Positions 36,986 through 46,160 of a stretch of 64,000 nt of DNA are shown here, piece by piece. The notes under the pieces are model-generated. The model did not search any database, had not been told where the DNA came from, and worked only from the letters and a program-made list of their open reading frames with translations. Positions within the stretch are counted from its first letter, which is position 1. Every line of letters starts with the position of its first letter. The stretch lies in contig JANQQA010000122.1 of the NCBI GenBank assembly GCA_028285205.1, forward strand, positions 123,878 through 187,877, written 5' to 3'. Both the position numbers and the translations under genes were made by a program. The DNA is from Bythopirellula sp. (GTDB lineage Bacteria; Planctomycetota; Planctomycetia; Pirellulales; Lacipirellulaceae).

Positions 36986-37594
36986 ATGCTAAACCGCATG
37001 CTTCGCGGAAAAATACACTCTCTGAACGCCGAAAAAGGCTTCGGCTTCATCAAACCTTCAACTGGTGAGGCCGATCTGTTCTTCCATTGCTCGGCCGTTG
37101 ATGCCGAGTTCAGCGATTTGAAGCTCGAACAGCCCGTCGAGTACGAGCCCGATGCGTCGTCTGAGAAACCTCGGGCCAAACAGGTCATCACCGGCGGCAA
37201 GCGACGCACGAAACCGCGGCAGACGGCTGGCTCGCGCGGCCCTGGCGCACATAAGCCTCGCGATCGCCAGTCAGGCAAACGGCCCGCACGGAAAGAAATC
37301 GAGTACGCCTTTGGCTACATCACCAAGCTGCCGCGTAAGAATCCAATTGGATTCATCTCCTCGACGGCCGGCGGCTACGAATACTATTTCGAGCCCGATT
37401 TTGTGAAGGGCAAGAACTTCGACAAGCTGAAGGTGGGCGACTACGTCCGATTCATCCCCAAGCCGAACCCGGAGAACGCGAAGGAACCCTTTGCCAAAGC
37501 CGTCGAGGTAGTGGCCAAGCCGGTCAACAAGCAAGAAAACAATCTCAAACGCCACCCCAAAGCGCGACGAAAGAAGCCAACGTGGCGCTCGTGA
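36986..37594 (+). CDS. Tandem cold-shock-domain RNA-binding protein
   Basis: A protein of about 202 aa. A cold-shock domain spans about residues 5-65 with RNP1 KGFGFI and RNP2 DLFFH. A Lys/Arg-rich linker (SSEKPRAKQVITGGKRRTKPR) follows. A second CSD-like fold (about 102-165, YAFGYITKLPRKNPIGFISS, YYFEPDFVKGKNF) and a basic tail (RHPKARRKKPTWRS) end the protein. ATG 36986 and ATG 36998 are both usable; neither has a strong ribosome binding site. Probable cytosolic single-stranded RNA/DNA binder with a role in RNA folding. Confidence 0.88.
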   Translation: MLNRMLRGKIHSLNAEKGFGFIKPSTGEADLFFHCSAVDAEFSDLKLEQPVEYEPDASSEKPRAKQVITGGKRRTKPRQTAGSRGPGAHKPRDRQSGKRPARKEIEYAFGYITKLPRKNPIGFISSTAGGYEYYFEPDFVKGKNFDKLKVGDYVRFIPKPNPENAKEPFAKAVEVVAKPVNKQENNLKRHPKARRKKPTWRS

Positions 37595-37629
37595 AACACT
37601 TGATTGTTAACTCCACTTTGTGCTCCAAT

Positions 37630-38040
37630 CTACTCGTCGACCAGTTTTAGCAATCCTGTGGCGTACTTGCGAATCTGTTTACTGGTTGGCTGATCACTGA
37701 GATTGGTCAGCATATCAGCAATCTTAACTCGCCTAGCAAGCGGATCGGCGAGGATGCCGTCCAGGTACAGTTCATATTCGATTCCGTCTGTCTTCGTCAG
37801 CGCCTCAACAGACGCGATGACGTCGTCTGGGATTCCTTTCTCAGCGAGACTCTGCGAAGTCTCCGCCGTATCTTCCAGTACATCGTGTAGCCACGCAACG
37901 GCTTCCGCTCGCTCATCACCTGCAACTCTCCGCGCTACCGCTCGCGGGTGCTCGATATATGGGGTCGACCCGTCACGTCGGTACTGCCCCTCGTGTGCAG
38001 CGCTTGCGATGTGCCGTGCTAGTTCAGGCAGATTCGACAC
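37630..38040 (-). CDS. HD-domain phosphohydrolase, SpoT/MESH1-like
   Basis: A 136-aa protein that is an HD domain alone. The metal ligands are HPRAVARRV (His), AWLHDVLEDTAE (HD) and later NLSDQPTSKQIRKYATGLLK. The order and spacing match the guanosine-3',5'-bis(diphosphate) hydrolase part of RelA/SpoT or small alarmone hydrolases such as MESH1. No synthetase domain or TGS is fused. Substrate (p)ppGpp is a family-based inference. Confidence 0.8.
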   Translation of the reverse strand: MSNLPELARHIASAAHEGQYRRDGSTPYIEHPRAVARRVAGDERAEAVAWLHDVLEDTAETSQSLAEKGIPDDVIASVEALTKTDGIEYELYLDGILADPLARRVKIADMLTNLSDQPTSKQIRKYATGLLKLVDE

Positions 38041-38361
38041 TGCGTGACTCCGATGAGGCTGCTGCGAATTGGATTGGTCAATGCTGGACGCTTTGATGTT
38101 ACTCTCTCATTCGCTTCCCTGCCAAGATAGGGCCGCAACCACCATCGTGGTGGGGAAAAATCGCTGGGATTCCCTGACCATTGCGCCCGCTTGGACTGAC
38201 TCTGGTAGTTTGAGTCTGCCTTGCTAGCACAACGGAAGGCTGCTGCCTCACGTGCTGCGAATACTCGTCTTTACGGAAACTCTTATATCGAACAAACTCG
38301 CCGATTCAGCCAACGGTTCGAAATACGAACCTTCGTTCTGCGACTCAGAAGGAGCTACTAC
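38041..38361. other. Leader region of the PstS-like gene
   Basis: About 320 bases without a gene. Two perfect small inverted repeats stand out: CCACCATCGTGGTGG (38139-38153) and GGTTCGAAATACGAACC (38315-38331), the latter about 30 nt before the start codon. I see no Pho-box match. The repeats may be regulatory. Confidence 0.4.
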
Positions 38362-39384
38362 ATGCGACGTCATTGGATGCGAATCACTCTTTCGATAATT
38401 GCTTTCTTGGCCCTGGCGATGGGCCCGTCCCTGGCTACCGCCGCAGAGGTCGTTGTACCGCACGGCGGGATCGCACTCGATCCGAATCTGCCTTACTACC
38501 GCCCCGTCGAACGGCTCTCGGGCGAGTTGAGACTAGGTGGTTCCAACACGATGTCTCACATTGCGGCCGGATGGATTGATAGCTTTACGCAGTTTTACCC
38601 AGATGTGCAGATCACCATCGAGGTCAACGGCTCGCGGCAAGCCGTCAACGACGTGCAAGAAGGCAAAACGCACATCGGCTTGCTGAGTCGGACCGTCTAT
38701 CGCGAAGAAGTCGAAGCTTTTCGGCAACGTTTTGGGTACGGGCCGACCGTGTTGACGCCATGTATGGAACGAACGGCGATCTTTGTCCACAAGGACAACC
38801 CGATCAAGGGATTAACGATGACCCAACTCGATTCGATCTACTCACCCGAATGTCGCCGCGGCAGTGACAAGCCGTGCGGGACTTGGGCCTATTACGGCCT
38901 GACGGGCGAGTGGGGCAAGCGATCGGTCATTACACACGGCAGGACCAAAGACACGGGTTCGCAGGTCTTCATGCAGCAGGCCGTCATGCTTGGCGCGCCG
39001 CTCCGCGATGATATGGTCGCTCACAAATCAAACGTCGATCTGATCAAGGCGATCGCCTCAGACCCCAACTCCATCGGCTTTGCAGGATTGTCGTACGGCA
39101 CTCCTGAGGTCCGCGCCGTACCTTTGGCATTCACCGAAACCGAGGGCTTCGTCGAGATTGATTCCCCTGAAGCGGATCGCGGCTTGTACCCACTTGTCCG
39201 CCGCTTGCAGTTCGTTGTGAAACATGACCCCCAGACGAACCTTCCGCCGCTACAGCGGGAATTTATCAAGTACGTTTTTAGCCGCCTTGGCCAAGAAGAT
39301 GTCGTGCGGGCCGGGTTTCAATCGATTCCAGCTCGACCGGCGCGAGTGGCACTCGATGCGGTCGGACTGGGTCTCGCACGCTAA
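38362..39384 (+). CDS. Phosphate-type substrate-binding protein (PstS-like)
   Basis: A 340-aa periplasmic binding protein. ATG 38362 has AAGGAG 7 nt upstream and opens a clean signal peptide (MRRHWMRITLSIIAFLALAM...SLATAA). The mature protein shows the PstS-type start LGGSNTMSHIAAGW with phosphate-loop residues, then DPNSIGFAGLSYG. It is not followed by pstC, pstA or pstB, so it may belong to the stand-alone planctomycete PstS-like group. Phosphate is the family guess. Confidence 0.85.
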   Translation: MRRHWMRITLSIIAFLALAMGPSLATAAEVVVPHGGIALDPNLPYYRPVERLSGELRLGGSNTMSHIAAGWIDSFTQFYPDVQITIEVNGSRQAVNDVQEGKTHIGLLSRTVYREEVEAFRQRFGYGPTVLTPCMERTAIFVHKDNPIKGLTMTQLDSIYSPECRRGSDKPCGTWAYYGLTGEWGKRSVITHGRTKDTGSQVFMQQAVMLGAPLRDDMVAHKSNVDLIKAIASDPNSIGFAGLSYGTPEVRAVPLAFTETEGFVEIDSPEADRGLYPLVRRLQFVVKHDPQTNLPPLQREFIKYVFSRLGQEDVVRAGFQSIPARPARVALDAVGLGLAR

Positions 39385-39485
39385 CTGAGTTGTCCATTGG
39401 GAGGTGCCGGAAGCAGTTACCTTCCACCCGTCCATGTTCGAAGTTCGTAACTCAATCGATTAACGCCTTTTCAGGAACACTATCA

Positions 39486-40784
39486 ATGTCACGACATAAG
39501 TTGGTTGCAGCCACAACATTGCTCTTCGTCTTGCTCGGCGTGCAAAACGTCGAAGCGGTTAACACCAACCAATCAAGCAACCTCTCTCGGACTGCTCCGG
39601 AGTGGGCACGCCCTGGGGCGAACAACTTCAACGATCCGTCCTTCGGTTACGATCGCCAGACCGCCCCAGCGATTCGCGACCGCTCCAGCACGAGCGTCGC
39701 AACGCCCAACTGGAACGATCCGCTGCGAGACAATTCGTACTACACCGACCCGCTGCGGAATAATTCCTGGCAGAGCGGCAACCCGATCCAACCGAACGTC
39801 GCTGACACAACCCCAACGTGGCAGAAGTGGCGATTAGGCATCTACCCCGAAGACACTGACACCGGCGTCCGCGTGACCGAGGTCGTGCGTGGTTCGGCGG
39901 CCGAACGTGCGGGCTTAGAGGTGAACGACCGTATTGTCGCGGTGCACGGCTATCAAGTCGGCTATGTCAATGGCACGCTCTACGACTGCGGACAGGAATT
40001 CGAGCGTCACGCTGACTCGCAAGGCTGGGTCCGCGTCCTCGTGCAGAACAACCGCAACGGCCAACTAATGAACATGCCGATCCAGCTCGACCCACGACAC
40101 CAAGGCATTACGGGCACGGTGTCGTATCGCGATCGTTCGTCCCTACCCCGCGACGCAATCCTGAACGTCGAATTGCGAGAAGTGCTAAGCTATAACTCCC
40201 GACCGGTCACCCTCACTCGCCAATCCTACACGGCTGGTCGTCCGCCCATCCAATTCGAACTGGACTACGACCCAACTCAAATTGACTCGCGCCGCAATTA
40301 CGTGCTGCACGCCGATATCACCTCAGGCGGACGGCAGATTTATACGATGCGGCAGGACGCGCCCGTACTTGGGAGCAACCCGAGTCAGAATGTCCAACTG
40401 CTAGTCGAATCAACCACTTCAGGCTTTCCAGGCGGGGGCGGCAGCTACTCCGGCAGCGGTATCGAACAGATTGCGGCTTGGTTCCGCGAATACCTCAGGC
40501 GCGAACCGCGTGCTCAGGAGCGGTACGTCTGGGAACAACACCTGGCGCGTGGCGGTTCGTTAACCGACGCACAGTTGCAAATCCTCAGCACGCCGGAATT
40601 TTACTACCAATCGAACGCCGACGACGCAGAATACGTGCGCCGCATGTTCCAACTGGTTACCAACCGCCAACCATCGCAGCAAGAAGTCTCGCAGTGGCTC
40701 AACCGATTGCAGTATCACAATCGCTTGCGACCCGAGATGGCTCGCGAGTTCTTGGCGATGGCAAAGGGCCAAGCAAGTCGGTAA
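39486..40784 (+). CDS. Exported PDZ protein with YbaY-like and DUF4214-like domains
   Basis: A 432-aa exported protein. ATG 39486 follows AGGA in its leader and gives a signal peptide (AATTLLFVLLGVQNVEA). Residues ~25-110 are Asn-rich and low complexity. A PDZ domain follows (about 114-200, VVRGSAAERAGLEVNDRIVA). Residues ~206-300 (TGTVSYRDRSSLPRDAIL, YTAGRPPIQFELDYDP) resemble YbaY/type III-secretion-lipoprotein-chaperone domains. After a Gly/Ser linker, residues ~326-430 (WFREYLRREPRAQERYVWEQ) look like a DUF4214 helical domain. Probably an envelope adaptor; no active site is visible. Confidence 0.75.
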   Translation: MSRHKLVAATTLLFVLLGVQNVEAVNTNQSSNLSRTAPEWARPGANNFNDPSFGYDRQTAPAIRDRSSTSVATPNWNDPLRDNSYYTDPLRNNSWQSGNPIQPNVADTTPTWQKWRLGIYPEDTDTGVRVTEVVRGSAAERAGLEVNDRIVAVHGYQVGYVNGTLYDCGQEFERHADSQGWVRVLVQNNRNGQLMNMPIQLDPRHQGITGTVSYRDRSSLPRDAILNVELREVLSYNSRPVTLTRQSYTAGRPPIQFELDYDPTQIDSRRNYVLHADITSGGRQIYTMRQDAPVLGSNPSQNVQLLVESTTSGFPGGGGSYSGSGIEQIAAWFREYLRREPRAQERYVWEQHLARGGSLTDAQLQILSTPEFYYQSNADDAEYVRRMFQLVTNRQPSQQEVSQWLNRLQYHNRLRPEMAREFLAMAKGQASR

Positions 40785-40809
40785 ATCGGACTCACTCAAA
40801 GTTCAAATG

Positions 40810-40880
40810 GAGCCGCGACCGTCTGGGAGTGCAAACGGGTCCAGCTGTGGATCGTTAGCGTTTCCTGACGGGCGCGGCTC
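40810..40880 (+). terminator. Long hairpin after the PDZ gene
   Basis: GAGCCGCGACCGT and ACGGGCGCGGCTC form a 13-bp stem with one mismatch around a loop of about 44 nt, followed by GGTTTCTT. It is a possible terminator, but the loop is long and the T-run poor. It could also be another intergenic palindrome. Confidence 0.4.
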
Positions 40881-40934
40881 GGTTTCTTATTGGGCATTCA
40901 CGCATGGTTGGATAACATCTTCTGGAGTGCTAAC

Positions 40935-42230
40935 ATGCGACGCATGGACCTGCCCGCAACGCGTCGCACTCGCTGGAATCTGACAATCCTGCTTACCATG
41001 TACTGCGGTTACATGGCGTTTATGCTCTGCCGCAACACGCTGATCGCGGCTAGCCCGGCGATGATCGCGGATCCGGCGCTAGGGCTCGATAAAGAGACTT
41101 ACGGCCAGATTATGAGCTGGCACTCCGCAGGCGCGATTGCTGGCAAAATCGTCACTGGGTTAGGCGCCGATGTCATCGGCGGACGGCTCATGTTCCTGTC
41201 CGCGCTGGCGTTCACGGCCGCGTCGAATATAGCGTTCGGCCTCGTCTCGACGGTGACCTGGTTCAAGCTATTCAACTTCGCCGGTCAGTGCGGCAAAGCG
41301 GGTGGTTGGCCGTCGATGGCGAAGCTCATCGGGCATTGGTATTCACCGGACGAGCATGGTCGCGTGTGGAGTATCATCTCAACCAGTTCACGCGTGGGCA
41401 CGATGACTGCCCTCTTTCTGGTCGGCAGTCTGTTGGTGATCGCCTCCTGGCGCGTGGCATTCTTCCTCACTGCGGGCATAACACTTCTCGTTGTGATGGC
41501 CGGGTACTTTCTGTTGAAGGAACGTCCTCATGACGTCGGGCTCACGCCGCTTACCGAAGATACCGTCGAGTCTCACACTCATCCGCTCGATGGGACAACG
41601 CTGGGCCAAGCATGTTTGGCCTTTGTTGGCAGTGCACGCGTTTGGTTGGTGTGCGCTGGCATTGGTTGCTTAACGGTTTTGGTCGATTTTCTGACGTTTC
41701 TTCCATTGTACCTATTCGAAACTCTGGGAATTCCGGAGGCGCAGGCATCAATCTATTCGACGTCGTTCCTGGCTGGCATGTTTGTGGCGCTCATTATCGC
41801 GGGAATCTTCTACGACCGATTCACCAAATCTCAACTCGTCTCGGTACTGGGTAGCCAGTTAGTGTTCGGTACAAGCTGCATCTTGCTGTTGATAATGTTC
41901 CCTCGAGTGGAACTTGCTGAAGCCATTCGAACACCCGCAGTAGTGGGCACGCTGTTCGCCTTCGGCTTGACGATTGCAACCGCGTATTACATTCCGATGA
42001 GCATCTTCTCGGTTGCTTTCGGCGGCCCTCACAGCGGATTCTTGATTGCGCTGATCGACATCTTCGGCTACGCGACGGCCCTGCTCTTCACCTACTTCGG
42101 TGGCACGATCGCTCAAGATTACGGTTGGACGACTTTTCTCAGTGTGCTGCTGACGATTGCCGTCCTGGCAACACTAACGATGACGGCGTTTCTGTATCTG
42201 GACGCGCGAGCGGAGAAGCAGAGCGATTGA
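40935..42230 (+). CDS. MFS transporter, GlpT/OPA-like
   Basis: A 431-aa 12-helix transporter. ATG 40935 has GGAG 7 nt upstream; 15 upstream codons are not supported. The N-terminus RWNLTILLTMYCGYMAFMLC with NTLIAASPAMIAD and the later GQIMSWHSAGAIAGKIVTGLGADVIGGR resemble the organophosphate:phosphate antiporter branch, such as glycerol-3-phosphate or hexose-phosphate carriers. The substrate is not proven. It is convergent with the TolC-family gene and stands alone. Confidence 0.86.
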   Translation: MRRMDLPATRRTRWNLTILLTMYCGYMAFMLCRNTLIAASPAMIADPALGLDKETYGQIMSWHSAGAIAGKIVTGLGADVIGGRLMFLSALAFTAASNIAFGLVSTVTWFKLFNFAGQCGKAGGWPSMAKLIGHWYSPDEHGRVWSIISTSSRVGTMTALFLVGSLLVIASWRVAFFLTAGITLLVVMAGYFLLKERPHDVGLTPLTEDTVESHTHPLDGTTLGQACLAFVGSARVWLVCAGIGCLTVLVDFLTFLPLYLFETLGIPEAQASIYSTSFLAGMFVALIIAGIFYDRFTKSQLVSVLGSQLVFGTSCILLLIMFPRVELAEAIRTPAVVGTLFAFGLTIATAYYIPMSIFSVAFGGPHSGFLIALIDIFGYATALLFTYFGGTIAQDYGWTTFLSVLLTIAVLATLTMTAFLYLDARAEKQSD

Positions 42231-42295
42231 ACGTTGATCGCAAGCGAAGCTCACATGCGTGGCTCGGCACTTGCTGCGACTGGCTTCGCACAAGC

Positions 42296-44254
42296 TTACT
42301 CGGACTCAGGTACCGGCAACACGCCGCCGGGTTGCTGCAGCAGCGCGGGCGATTCGATGGGCTCCGATGGCGGCGGTGGATTCAGCGGCGGAAGGAGCTC
42401 GCGGTTCTGTTTCTGTCGTTCACGCTCATCCTGTTGCGGATCCGTCAGGTCGAAGAACTCTTCCGACGGCTCGTCGCCTTCGGGGTATAGCGGCGCATTC
42501 TCGGTCGGCGGCTTGGCACGTGGGTAACACGCTCGCTGTCCCATACAGCTCAGCGGCCCGATCGAGGCGTAACGTTCTTCGTAGAAGAACACATCGTGCG
42601 TTTCCAGGATGGTCCCAGTTTGCAGTTCCAGGTTCGCCTGCTCGATGTTGTATAGGGCCAGCAGCTGCGCCTCAGAGCTGACGGCATCGCCCCACGAAAC
42701 GATCGCTTGCAACACGTTGATGTATTGTTCCAATCCGACGCTGTAGAGTTTGAGTTGATAATTCAGGTTCTCTCGTGCGGCGGCACGCGTCTCTTGATTC
42801 GCTCGGTACTGCTCGTAGAACTGATCCAGGTTTCGCAGGTTCGCCGCAAGTATGTGGCTGGCGGTTAGCAGCTGTTGCGTGAGGTTGGCACGGTCGCGGG
42901 CGATGATCAGCTCGGTCTGCCGCAGCTGTGCGCGCGAGGCACGCAGGCCAAGTGGCACGGAGAAGTTAATCCCCAACGTCCAATCGGTATTCTGACCGAG
43001 CGATGACGATATGCGATCGCCGATTGGCAGCACGCCTTCCAGCCCATTCCAGCGATAGAGTCCAACCGCATTGAGCTGCGGAAGTGCGAGGTTACGTGCT
43101 TGAATGTTGTTCTGCTGATCGGCCTCAAGGACGAGCTTCAACTCGATGATGTCGGGGCGGTATTGCTCAGCCAAGGCGATAATCGATTCCCACTCAAACT
43201 GCAGGCGCTCTTCGTTAGGCGGCGTGACAGGGGTCACGCGTTCTGGGTCGTAGGGCGGGAGACCCAGGATACTCCGCAGCGCGGCTTCCGCTTGCAACAC
43301 GTCAGCCTTGGCACCAATGAGAATCGACTTGAAGTTGGCGAGTGACACCCTCGGTTGCGCCGCCTGAGCAGCAGAGATCTGCTCGGCAAGCACTTGACCT
43401 TCTGCTTGCTCCAGTGCAAAGGCCGACTGGCTGACTTGTTGTTCGCGGGCCCACAAAATCGTCCGCGCCGAGACGAGGTTCCAATACGCGCCGATCACGT
43501 CGCGCACCAGCTGTTGCACACTGCTCTTGTACTGGAAGAACGACCGCTCGGTGTCGATCCTGGCCAGCACAATCGGTACTTGATTCGCTAAGCGTCCGGC
43601 ACCGCGCAAGAGCGGCTGTGTGTAACTGACGTCCAGCGAGTTACTGATCGAGGGGTCGAGCTGGAAGGTTGCCGGTGGCCGTCGTGTCGTATCGTCGCTG
43701 ACGCCGAATGTCCAGAATCCGCCGCTAAGGTTCGTCTTGGAAAGTTGGAAGTCTAGGTCGTAGAGATCACTTTGTGACCCAGTGATCACCCCAGTCAAAC
43801 CGCCGGGGTCGAAATCGACTCCTGGTCGTTCGATGTGACTCCAAAAGTTGTCGACCGAAATCGTCGGATCAAATCGCCCCTGGGCAACGTCGATTGCGTT
43901 GTTGGCGATCGCCACGTCGTAAATCGTGCTGCCGCTGCGTACGGCCGTCACGCCACCCAGCACGCGGATGACTTCCGAGTTGGCGAGCGCGATGCGAATC
44001 GCCTCGTCGAGCGACAGGTTTCGAACCGGTACATCCCATTGCAGGTCGGAAACCGTCGCCGGTCGTGGCGTCGCGGGTAGCGAGACACGGGGCAACTGGG
44101 TCGGATGCCGCACGCTGATCCGCCGCTGCTCTGGCTTGATCCAGGGCAACCACGGTTCGGCCAAGGGCGTCTCCGAATGGGCGCAGTGCGAAGCTGGGAA
44201 AAGCGAGAGCATCCCCAGCAAAAGCCTTCCGACTAATGCGCGCAGCGAAACCAT
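42296..44254 (-). CDS. TolC-family outer-membrane protein
   Basis: A 652-aa outer-membrane efflux channel. It has a signal peptide (SLRALVGRLLLGMLSLFPASHC) and two repeats of TolC-type helical hairpin, with LDEAIRIALANSEVIRVLGG as the family start and ISFVQLK-type helical segments such as ELKLVLEADQQNNIQARNLALPQLN. The C-terminal about 90 residues are Pro/Glu-rich and probably periplasmic. It follows the ABC ATPase gene by 61 bp on the same strand, suggesting a tripartite exporter. No membrane-fusion protein gene is adjacent. Confidence 0.9.
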   Translation of the reverse strand: MVSLRALVGRLLLGMLSLFPASHCAHSETPLAEPWLPWIKPEQRRISVRHPTQLPRVSLPATPRPATVSDLQWDVPVRNLSLDEAIRIALANSEVIRVLGGVTAVRSGSTIYDVAIANNAIDVAQGRFDPTISVDNFWSHIERPGVDFDPGGLTGVITGSQSDLYDLDFQLSKTNLSGGFWTFGVSDDTTRRPPATFQLDPSISNSLDVSYTQPLLRGAGRLANQVPIVLARIDTERSFFQYKSSVQQLVRDVIGAYWNLVSARTILWAREQQVSQSAFALEQAEGQVLAEQISAAQAAQPRVSLANFKSILIGAKADVLQAEAALRSILGLPPYDPERVTPVTPPNEERLQFEWESIIALAEQYRPDIIELKLVLEADQQNNIQARNLALPQLNAVGLYRWNGLEGVLPIGDRISSSLGQNTDWTLGINFSVPLGLRASRAQLRQTELIIARDRANLTQQLLTASHILAANLRNLDQFYEQYRANQETRAAARENLNYQLKLYSVGLEQYINVLQAIVSWGDAVSSEAQLLALYNIEQANLELQTGTILETHDVFFYEERYASIGPLSCMGQRACYPRAKPPTENAPLYPEGDEPSEEFFDLTDPQQDERERQKQNRELLPPLNPPPPSEPIESPALLQQPGGVLPVPESE

Positions 44255-44315
44255 ACCGCTGGTTTCGGCCGGATCGCACGGATCCTTCCAGATTTAGGTG
44301 TCCTACCTATCTAAC

Positions 44316-45068
44316 TTAACTTTCCGTCTCGGTCGCCGTGTAAGTCTGTAACGATTGCATCGCCTGCGAAAAGTCTGACGTATCCGCGATCACGTGGCCA
44401 TCGCGCAAAACGATGTTTCGTTTAGCGTTTCGCGCGACCTCGGGGTCGTGGGTCACTAGAATCACGGTTAGGCCTTCGACCTCGTTCAGCTCCTTGAACA
44501 GTGTGATCACCTCACGACTGGTCTTCGAGTCGAGGTTCCCCGTCGGCTCGTCGGCGAGCAGAATCGAGGGCCGGTTGATCAACGCCCGCGCGATCGCCAC
44601 GCGCTGCTGTTGGCCACCGGAGAGCTGGCTGGTGGTGTGATCCATCCGGTCGCCCAGTCCGACTCGCGTAAGTTCCTCGGCGGCCCGCTCGTGACGCTGC
44701 TTAGACGACATCGACGGAGCGTACAGCAGCGGCACCTCGACGTTTTCGATCGCCGTCGTGCGATTGAGCAGGTTGAAGCTCTGGAACACAAACCCAATTT
44801 GCCGGTTGCGAATCCGCGCCCGCTCGTCGAGCGACATCTCGACGATCTCTTCACCATCGAGCAGATAGCTCCCGCTGCTGGGCCGGTCGAGGCAGCCCAG
44901 CGTATTCATCAACGTCGACTTCCCCGAGCCCGAAGGGCCAATCAGCGCGACGTACTCGCCCTGCTCGATGTCGAGCGAGGTCTCACGCAGCGCGTTGACC
45001 GTCACCTCACCCAGGTCGTAAATGCGAGTGATGTCCGTCAGGCGAATCAATGGCAACTTCTCTGTCAT
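44316..45068 (-). CDS. ABC transporter ATP-binding protein (MacB/LolD-like)
   Basis: A 250-aa nucleotide-binding subunit of the MacB/LolD class. Walker A GPSGSGKST is at 44-52, followed by the Q-loop FVFQSFNLL, signature LSGGQQQRVAIARAL, Walker B ILLADEPTGNLD and the H-loop VTHDPEVA. There is no permease fused or adjacent in the window, on either strand. The gene is first in a unit with a TolC-family gene, so it presumably pairs with permease(s) encoded elsewhere. Export of lipoproteins or peptides is a family guess. Confidence 0.92.
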   Translation of the reverse strand: MTEKLPLIRLTDITRIYDLGEVTVNALRETSLDIEQGEYVALIGPSGSGKSTLMNTLGCLDRPSSGSYLLDGEEIVEMSLDERARIRNRQIGFVFQSFNLLNRTTAIENVEVPLLYAPSMSSKQRHERAAEELTRVGLGDRMDHTTSQLSGGQQQRVAIARALINRPSILLADEPTGNLDSKTSREVITLFKELNEVEGLTVILVTHDPEVARNAKRNIVLRDGHVIADTSDFSQAMQSLQTYTATETES

Positions 45069-45091
45069 GGCCCTCTAGCATACCAGCCAAG

Positions 45092-45163
45092 AACCACAAC
45101 GGCACGACGATCACAACGAATGCTGGTAATCCTTCTCGTAGTGGCCGTTGTGTCGTGGTGGTT
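45092..45163. repeat. AACCACAACG-family intergenic palindrome
   Basis: AACCACAACGGCACGACGAT is mirrored by GTGGCCGTTGTGTCGTGGTG and the terminal GTT. It lies between the divergent ABC ATPase and DUF4252-like genes. Related to the copies at 20365-20438 and 23223-23275. Confidence 0.75.
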
Positions 45164-45316
45164 AGCTTCTTGACAGCACGATGCCGCACTACTTCGAAAT
45201 TATTCTCAATATCCGCCCAAGAATTGAAAAACTGCGGCGAATCATCGGAAATAGCTACTTCATTTCGGCCTCTGCTGGCTGGATTGCCTCCCTCGAAATT
45301 GAAAAGGAGCCTTCTG

Positions 45317-46042
45317 ATGTCCCCCATTTCTCGCTTTGTTTTGAGCCGTTTCGGCTGCCCGGCGACTGCTATCGCGCTGGTGATGTACAGTGCTGTCGCC
45401 GCCCAGGCACAAACGGCTGACGCCGGCCACGGTCACGCCATCGGCCGCATCGACTTCGCGAAAGCCAACTTGCCACCCGCCACGGTCGAGGTCGAACTCG
45501 GCCCCGGCATGATCGGCGACTTGCTCGGACTGGGCAAGGCAGCGATCGGCGGCGTGGCCAAAACGCTCATCGAATCGCCGCAAGGTTCCGAATCGACCAA
45601 GCTCGCCGCCGAGCAGCTGGCGGCCGTGCAAGAGATTGTGCAGATCTCCAGCGACGTGGTCCATGAGGTCCGGGTTCGTGTGTACGAAGATGGTCCGACC
45701 GACCTAGGCACGAAGTTCGCCGATCAGCTCCAATCCGCCAATTGGAACACGATCGTCAAGGTCCACGACGGCAACGACAACGTGCAGCTCTCGCTGATTC
45801 GCGAAAACGGTGCGATTCGCGGTGCCTTCGTCGTCGCCGCAGACGGCAACGACTTGGTGCTGGTGAATGTGGTCTGCAATATCTCGCCCGAGAAGGTGCA
45901 AACGCTCACCGCCAAGGCCACTCAAATCGGCCTGGACAATGGGCTGAAGCAAGTGATCGAACAAAAGCTGCAGCACCTGCATCGCCACCACGTGCATGCG
46001 GAGCAAAGCCACGCCCAGGTTTCGCATCACGAGTCGCACTAG
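45317..46042 (+). CDS. DUF4252-like exported protein with His-rich tail
   Basis: A 241-aa protein. ATG 45317 has AAGGAG 7 nt upstream and yields a signal peptide (FGCPATAIALVMYSAVAAQA). The C-terminal half (VHEVRVRVYEDGPTDLGTKF, WNTIVKVHDGNDNVQLSLIR, AIRGAFVVAADGNDLVLVNV) matches the DUF4252 pattern. The last 20 or so residues are His-rich (HLHRHHVHAEQSHAQVSHH), which could bind metal. Its molecular role is unknown. Transcription starts in a gap with a palindrome. Confidence 0.8.
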   Translation: MSPISRFVLSRFGCPATAIALVMYSAVAAQAQTADAGHGHAIGRIDFAKANLPPATVEVELGPGMIGDLLGLGKAAIGGVAKTLIESPQGSESTKLAAEQLAAVQEIVQISSDVVHEVRVRVYEDGPTDLGTKFADQLQSANWNTIVKVHDGNDNVQLSLIRENGAIRGAFVVAADGNDLVLVNVVCNISPEKVQTLTAKATQIGLDNGLKQVIEQKLQHLHRHHVHAEQSHAQVSHHESH

Positions 46043-46160
46043 TCGTAAGCGGCTGCCGTTGATCTCCCCGAGCCACTGCCAGCGTCGCTGCTTGAAGGAC
46101 AGCGAACGGATGCTGGTGGTGGCTCTTTCCAAGCTCAGATCCTGATTTCTTCGGTTCCGG

